Source of the DNA: Dendrolimus kikuchii | Taxonomy: Eukaryota > Arthropoda > Insecta > Lepidoptera > Lasiocampidae | Direction: 5' to 3' | Assembly (NCBI GenBank): GCA_019925095.2 | Contig: CM034398.1 | Coordinates: 6,339,001 to 6,403,000 of the forward strand | DNA length: 64,000 nt | In this document: in pieces, positions 59,143 through 64,000 of the stretch | How the letters are laid out: each line of letters opens with the position of its first letter | How positions within the stretch are numbered: position 1 is the first letter of the stretch | The notes under the pieces: generated by a model | Databases searched by the model: none | The model's input: the letters and a program-made list of their open reading frames with translations, nothing else | Told to the model about the DNA's origin: nothing | Made by a program: the position numbers and the translations under genes

Positions 59143-59470
59143 ATGAATAAACCATACCAGCGACAAAAGCACAAGAGGAGATTAAATGTTATAGCAGAAA
59201 TACCTTCCGAAATTATTGTACAAAATACTCAGTAAGTATTAAAACAGCTTTCTGATAGAGAAAAGACAGATAAGTCCTTTAATAGCTTAGGAAAATATCA
59301 TATTGTTTATTGTACGATAAATGATAAAATATTAATAAATTGTCTTCTAAGCATGGAAGAAGAATATTAAGAATGGTCTCTTCTACAAGCGGAGCCGTTC
59401 CCGCAATTCGAGGACGTGGCGCCTATTTTGCGTGCGAGAGTGGATGAAGGACAACTCCAACCAGCCAAGC
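59143..59470 (+). pseudogene. Coding-like stretch, two in-frame stops
   Basis: From ATG at 59143 one frame reads MNKPYQRQKHKRRLNV... to ...EIPSEIIVQNTQ, stop, then DKSFNSLGKYHIVYC... to SMEEEY, stop, then EWSLLQAEPFPQFEDVAPIL and LQPAKLL. A SINE interrupts it at 59486. Persistence of one frame over 330 bases with only two TAA stops suggests a decayed gene or transposon ORF. Alternatively the GTAAGT at 59232 is a donor and the first 30 residues are a first exon. I do not recognise the protein. Confidence 0.3.
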
Positions 59471-59485
59471 TTCTGTTATTTCATT

Positions 59486-59781
59486 TTTATTGCATGAGTT
59501 CGGCAGACAGGCAGAAGGCCCACCTGATGGAAACTGGTTACCATCGCCTACGGACATTTGTCACACCGAAGGTGCTACTAATGTGCTGCTGCTCTCTGAA
59601 GGGAGACTGGAGCCTGGCCACTAATGCCGGAACACAGCTCAAGGTTGTTATACTGGTATACTTTAGACCAGGGGTGGTAGCCAACCAGACCTACCACGTG
59701 GCTGTGGGTTGTTTTGTCGTCTCTTAAGACTGGGCGACCGGCCGCAAGAAATTGTATTCTTTCTCGGTTCCTGCACGGATA
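59486..59781 (-). mobile_element. Tail-sharing SINE, minus strand
   Basis: From the T-rich tail complement to the head complement 'cggttcctgcacggataa'. It separates two coding-like stretches. Confidence 0.85.
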
Positions 59782-59785
59782 ACGG

Positions 59786-60550
59786 CTCTTCCAGGAAGTT
59801 CACCAGATTCCTAACGTTGCCGAAGGCTTCCCGAAAGCTCTGGAACGTAACTACCAATAAAATTCTCGCAGTACCGATGCACTCTATAGTCTGATGGATC
59901 TTCATAACTAGACAACATATGAGTCGAGTCGAAGACATCATAAACAGTTGTATTACCGAAATTCCACTGCAAGTTCTTAAAAGCAATGTGTTCGGGTAAA
60001 TCTATAGATCTTTGATACACGAATTTTAAGTAGCGGGATGGTGGAGTGGGTAGGGGGAGGCATACTTACCTTTCCTACAACCCCTATAGTCCGGAGATCT
60101 TGATTTTTTTTAAACAATCACACTAAAAATGAAGAAAAAACACAACAGCACATTCACATACACTCCAAGAGTAACCATGAAAATATTCAAAATGGCGGCC
60201 AATAAAGACGAAATTATAAATCGTGTATATAAAATAAATAGTAAATGGTTACCAGTCGGTTCTAGCAGCTGTGATCTGAAGCTAACCTAACCTAACTAAA
60301 ATCACTGTCCTAGTCACTGATCGCGACCTATCACGCGATCACCATCACAACAATATTAGTGAAAAAATAGGTGAGGTTATGTTTACCAAAAATTATTATT
60401 TTAAGAACTCCGGACTGTAAAGGTTGCAGAAAGGGTAAGCATACCTTCCCCCTACCCACTCCGCCCACCCACTACTTAAAATTCGTGTACCGGAAATCTG
60501 AGTAGCAGCCGCGTTTCGGATTAAGTTTACAATTCCGAGAATTACAGTGT
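59786..60550 (-). pseudogene. Coding-like stretch interrupted by a TIR element
   Basis: Minus strand: 60550-60495 reads NCKLNPKRGCYSDFR. After removal of the element at 60016-60492 and one TA the same frame continues YQRSIDLPEHIAFKN, LQWNFGNTTVYDVFDSTHM and YRVHRYCENFIGSYVPEL. A frameshift then leads to FREAFGNVRNLVNFLEEP, where the SINE at 59781 cuts it. It looks like a real protein inactivated by two insertions. Family unknown. Confidence 0.4.
60016..60492. mobile_element. TIR element H (about 475 bp, TA duplication)
   Basis: Ends 'cacgaattttaagtagcggg' and complement 'cccactacttaaaattcgtg', each flanked by TA. The arms continue with 'gagtgggtagggggaggca' and its complement. TA duplication fits Tc1/mariner-derived MITEs. 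Confidence 0.8.
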
Positions 60551-60814
60551 ATTAATTAATTAACTTAATTGCTGTTGTATAAATTCTTTAATTGAGATTT
60601 AAATCCAGCTAGCGAGAAAGAAATTTTTTAGTTTAATTTCCCGACGATTAAATGTTTTGCTAGTTAGAGATATATATTAAAAACTTTCGTTACGGACCCA
60701 GTTTCGAGGAAATTATCTAGTTTTCGCCACATCATTTAATATGAAACTTTCTGGTTTAAAAATACAGTGTGATTTCGCCATAGTTGTTGTAACGGAAAGT
60801 TGGAATAAACTAAT

Positions 60815-61018
60815 TTATAAATAGGTAGAGTTATAAACTAGACTATGTACCAAATCGCTGCCACGGGAAACTGGCTTAAAAGGATGGCTGGCTGCATTGC
60901 TAATTCCCTGTGTAAAGATTGAACCAACCTTCTGGTCATGGATGGCATCAAAGAGTTTCCTGCAAATTTCTCTGTAGAAAGCCTTTGCGGATGGACCCCA
61001 AGAACGTAATGCGTCAAT
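60815..61018 (-). CDS. Candidate terminal coding exon, unknown protein
   Basis: Acceptor-like 'tttatgcctttttag' directly before 61018, then 67 codons in one frame: IDALRSWGPSAKAFYREI, CRKLFDAIHDQKVGSIF and HPFKPVSRGSDLV, ending at TAA (60815-60817). 'WGPSA..F..EI...L' recalls C-terminal ends of some invertebrate repetitive-element ORFs (from memory, uncertain). No upstream partner exon can be fixed: the frame at 61072-61308 is open but lacks a clear donor. Confidence 0.35.
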   Translation of the reverse strand: MDALRSWGPSAKAFYREICRKLFDAIHDQKVGSIFTQGISNAASHPFKPVSRGSDLVHSLVYNSTYL

Positions 61019-61309
61019 CTAAAAAGGCATAAATATATACCTACTTCGATGTTGGTTTATGAACCCACACATCATATTCTGTCGTTTATTGTAACTTTAA
61101 TCGCACTTAAGGCTCCTATTGCCGTTAAAACTTGAAAGTGGGGTGCAAACGAAACAACTTTTCGTTCGTATTTACTGATCAATAATTGTTCGGTCCTTGC
61201 CAATAATAAGTGGGTAAAACATCGCTCCGCTGATTTTGTTGAGTACCCTCTTTCTGTCTGAGGCGACGGCCAATGCACAGCAGGGTAAGGGGCAGCCATT
61301 TTGGACACT

Positions 61310-62293
61310 CAAAAAATACGCGTCGACTACATCGCGCCGTGCGCTCACCTATTTATTAAACTTAATTAATTATTATTACTGGCCGTGCCAAAACTTTCAA
61401 GGACCTAATCTATGTACAGTTGTGCTCTAAAGTGAGACATAGTGCCGTGCTCTGTTCCCGAGTTCCCGAGTGCAGCCTGAACCAAGCCAGGAGAGGGCTG
61501 ATCTCAAGGTGGGTGGAGCTTCTACTTTTATAGTGCAAGGATTTAGGTCATATCTCCGCTATAAGTACAGTCCACAGAAATCTAACCACTATAACCTGTG
61601 GGTTAGAGCATCCCACAATAATTTACCAAAAAAAAATGTCTTAATTTCGTTATTCTTCTATAGTTATTTAATTATTGACATAAAACCATTTTACTTTCCC
61701 AATTTTTATCGAAACATGAAGACATTATAAAATATAAAATCTTTATAAAAAATGAGATAAATAACTTTTTTTTTTTCTATTACTACTTTATTTTATTCAC
61801 AATAAAATAATAATGCGTCTAAAAAACGACCAGGTCCACGGAATCCCCGCTATCGCCCGAAAAATCGTCAAAGACGTTGGCGTTGCAAGAAGCCTTAAGG
61901 AACATAACGAAGGATTCAACAGACAAACGAACACATATTGTATGTATGTTATAAGTATCATATTACGAATAACTATGGGATCGTTCCTAGTAGTTGTCAG
62001 ACCAGAGTAAAATTTTGAAAATTCGTTTAGGAAATTTGTCCTACTAGAAGTCGAGCTTAGGAACTCTGCATTATGTAAGTTAAATGAGGAATGTGCTGAC
62101 CTTAATACCAGAGAGTATATAACTTTGGAAGGCTTCTTTGAAGCTTTGTCTAGGTAGATTGCAATTGTAACTCAAGTATGTGTTATATTTCTCTTCGGTA
62201 ATGGTACTTAAATACCCGAAATCACAAAAACATTTTGTCTAAAAGGAAATTTTTGGCAGTCTGCACAATGTAGGGTTCTGTAGAGGAGGCTAA
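61310..62293. other. Intergenic, no supported gene
   Basis: Several short open frames (e.g. 61813-62010, whose alternative frame is very Arg/Lys-rich) but no signature, splice site or repeat match that I can support. Confidence 0.35.
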
Positions 62294-62515
62294 CGTCGAC
62301 TGTTTCAGTTATTTCGCGACGGAACCATACAAAAGCAATTGACCGAAATTACTCCATAATACAATTGTGAGGCAATGCTTCGCCGATAGCGAACTATATG
62401 ATTACCCGCTTCCCGTGTGCTTCTACGAAACACGGGCCCCGATGTCGTTGGGACAGCTGTATAAGTTCACGCACCGCGAAAATCCAGGGGTCACACACCG
62501 GTTTTCTTCTTTCTT
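62294..62515 (+). pseudogene. Coding-like fragment
   Basis: One plus frame reads VDCFSYFATEPYKSN, stop, then RQCFADSELYDYPLPVC, FYETRAPMSLGQLYKF and THRENPGVTHRF, ending at TAG. GC content is above its surroundings. Not recognised. Confidence 0.25.
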
Positions 62516-63589
62516 TTCAATATAGCATTGCACCATCGGGAATTTGACAAGGGGTACAATAAATTCTAAAATAATATACGCAAAAAAGGGGTCTGAAATT
62601 AGTTTAATGACTCTTTAAACTATAGTAATTAATAAATATAATTTATATGTTTTTTTTTACAATTTACATATACACACTCTTAACATACTTTAAAATTAAA
62701 ACTAAATTATACCTACACCATGGCCTATACTAATATTATATATTTGTACAGTTTCATTAAAAAAAATTTGAATTAAATGAGTCCCAAATCACCCATTAAT
62801 TAATTATTTGGTTCTTTAGATGTTATGATGTTATACATATAAAAATGTTTTGTATTACGTAAAAAGTATCCAATGTGCATTTTTAGGCAATATCAAAATA
62901 TGCATAAATATTTAAGTTATAGCAGCAAAGGCGAAAGCTGGACGGACATATGTAAAACCTAAGCCAAATTGTAAGCCCATGAATAATGCTAAACAAGGGA
63001 GCCATTGTGGCAGTACAAATAACTATTGACATTTACAACATAAAATATCATATATCTCATAACCTCACATCTCAATTATTATGCAACTATTGTTAATAAA
63101 ACCAATATACATTTTTGTCTAAATCGATGATCATAATCTAGGAGGCCGCGACATCTTACGTAACACGACAAAACTTCAAATCTCGGGTGTCATAAATTAT
63201 TTAGGCAACTATTATAAAATCCTTATAAATAGTAAAATCATATTATTATAAAATAGTGCAACTCCCCTGACAGCTCACATCCTACGTACCTTCCCACGAC
63301 AAATTGAAGGAAACGCGTCCCAAATACACGGAACGAAGTTGTTACTTTGCGATTTGAAATGTCCCCTCTTCAACGAAGTGTAGCCAATTCAGTAACTACT
63401 TGTAGCAGTTTAAAGTACTTAGACAGTACTTAATAACATGACAGCACGCTAGGTTTACTCCGACAAGGTATTTCTGAGTAACTTGTTATAATATGTTAGG
63501 ACATAACAATTAATGTACTGTAATGTCTTGTATAGGAGAATAAGCAGTTTTTATTATAAGAGAAGTCAGTCAACGATGACTTAAATTAT
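62516..63589. other. Intergenic, no feature
   Basis: Very AT-rich with T and A runs; nothing recognised. Confidence 0.5.
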
Positions 63590-63685
63590 TTTTTAAATTC
63601 TGTGGTACTTTATGTCCTGGGAATCCCGCGGGAATTTTAAGTCGAGCGTGGACGAAGTCGCGGGCATATCTTAGTACTCTTATAC
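63590..63685 (+). repeat. Helitron-like repeat F, terminal fragment
   Basis: 'ggaatcccgcgggaatttta' and 'gtggacgaagtcgcgggcat', the 3' end of the family at 57700. Confidence 0.6.
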
Positions 63686-64000
63686 AATTATTTGTAGAGT
63701 CCGCGCCCGGCGCCACAAAATAAGTCCCACAGAAGCGGCGCGACACTGCTCGCCGTACTTAATCCTGCCAGAGTAAATATTTGCTAATCTGAGTTGTTGA
63801 ATAATAAATATAAAATATTCTATAATTAAAGCTGTTTTATTTCCTCGCTAGTTTACGAACAAAGTTCTATCAAATAGTTGAAATGGCGGAGCTGCTGCTT
63901 TTGGTTCATTTATTTTTCGTGTGGGACTACTTTTATAGCCTTTATCATTACTAATACAGGGGGAAAATATATTGATGGTAGCAAATTTAACTAAAAGGAA
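63686..64000. other. Window end, no feature
   Basis: Short GC-richer stretch at 63700-63760, then AT-rich. The ATG at 63882 opens only 23 codons (hydrophobic), not enough to call a gene. Confidence 0.4.

Noticed and set aside
61813..62010. 65-codon frame starting MRLKNDQVHGIPAIA
   Set aside because: No splice sites or recognisable motif; the overlapping Arg/Lys-rich frame is equally open, so neither is supported.
62400..62490. Clip-domain-like Cys pattern on the minus strand (CVTPGFSRCVNLYSC)
   Set aside because: Only 15 residues, then a stop, and lacking the later cysteines of a clip domain; the opposite strand has a longer frame.

Overview
This is a eukaryotic, intron-rich and transposon-rich window from an insect, most likely a moth or butterfly (inference). 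The inference rests on a Fanconi-pathway gene with small exons in large AT-rich introns, tRNA-derived SINEs, R1- and RTE-type non-LTR retrotransposons, DD37D maT/mariner transposons and Helitron-like elements ending in CTAGT. No bacterial operon, CRISPR array or rRNA gene is visible.

Region 1 (1150-32154, + strand): one gene, the C-terminal four fifths of FANCI (Fanconi anaemia group I protein). I placed 19 consecutive coding exons whose GT/AG borders and codon phases all agree. They give 1059 residues from roughly human residue 260 to the stop codon. The conserved lysine that FANCI carries for monoubiquitination is in the fifth visible exon (codon 8234-8236). The SQ/TQ cluster follows in the sixth exon. 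The first exons lie upstream of the window. About 90 % of the locus is intron.

The FANCI introns hold three solo LTRs of one family, each with its own 4-bp target duplication, and a nest of two 3-bp-TSD TIR elements. They also hold many copies of a SINE that shares its tail with a LINE, three kinds of tRNA-like SINE, RTE tails with ATGT repeats, a TIR family seen in several states of decay, and a 262-bp foldback element. Inverted repeats also flank exon 16.

Region 2 (32155-52386): intergenic transposon graveyard. It holds Helitron-like ends, an R1-clade LINE 3' end (- strand), a LINE/SINE head-to-head pair, two broken maT transposons with intact TIRs, a hAT-like C-terminal fragment, an RTE-clade 3' end and two degenerate LINE pieces.

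Region 3 (52387-53226, - strand): a likely two-exon gene for an 84-residue single-pass membrane protein. Its first exon is also open in a second frame that reads as a Cys/Gly/Pro-rich peptide.

Region 4 (53300-64000): mostly repeats, with several coding-like stretches that may be exons or fossils (59143-59470 +, 59786-60550 - interrupted by a TIR element, 60815-61018 -, 62294-62515 +). I cannot name them.
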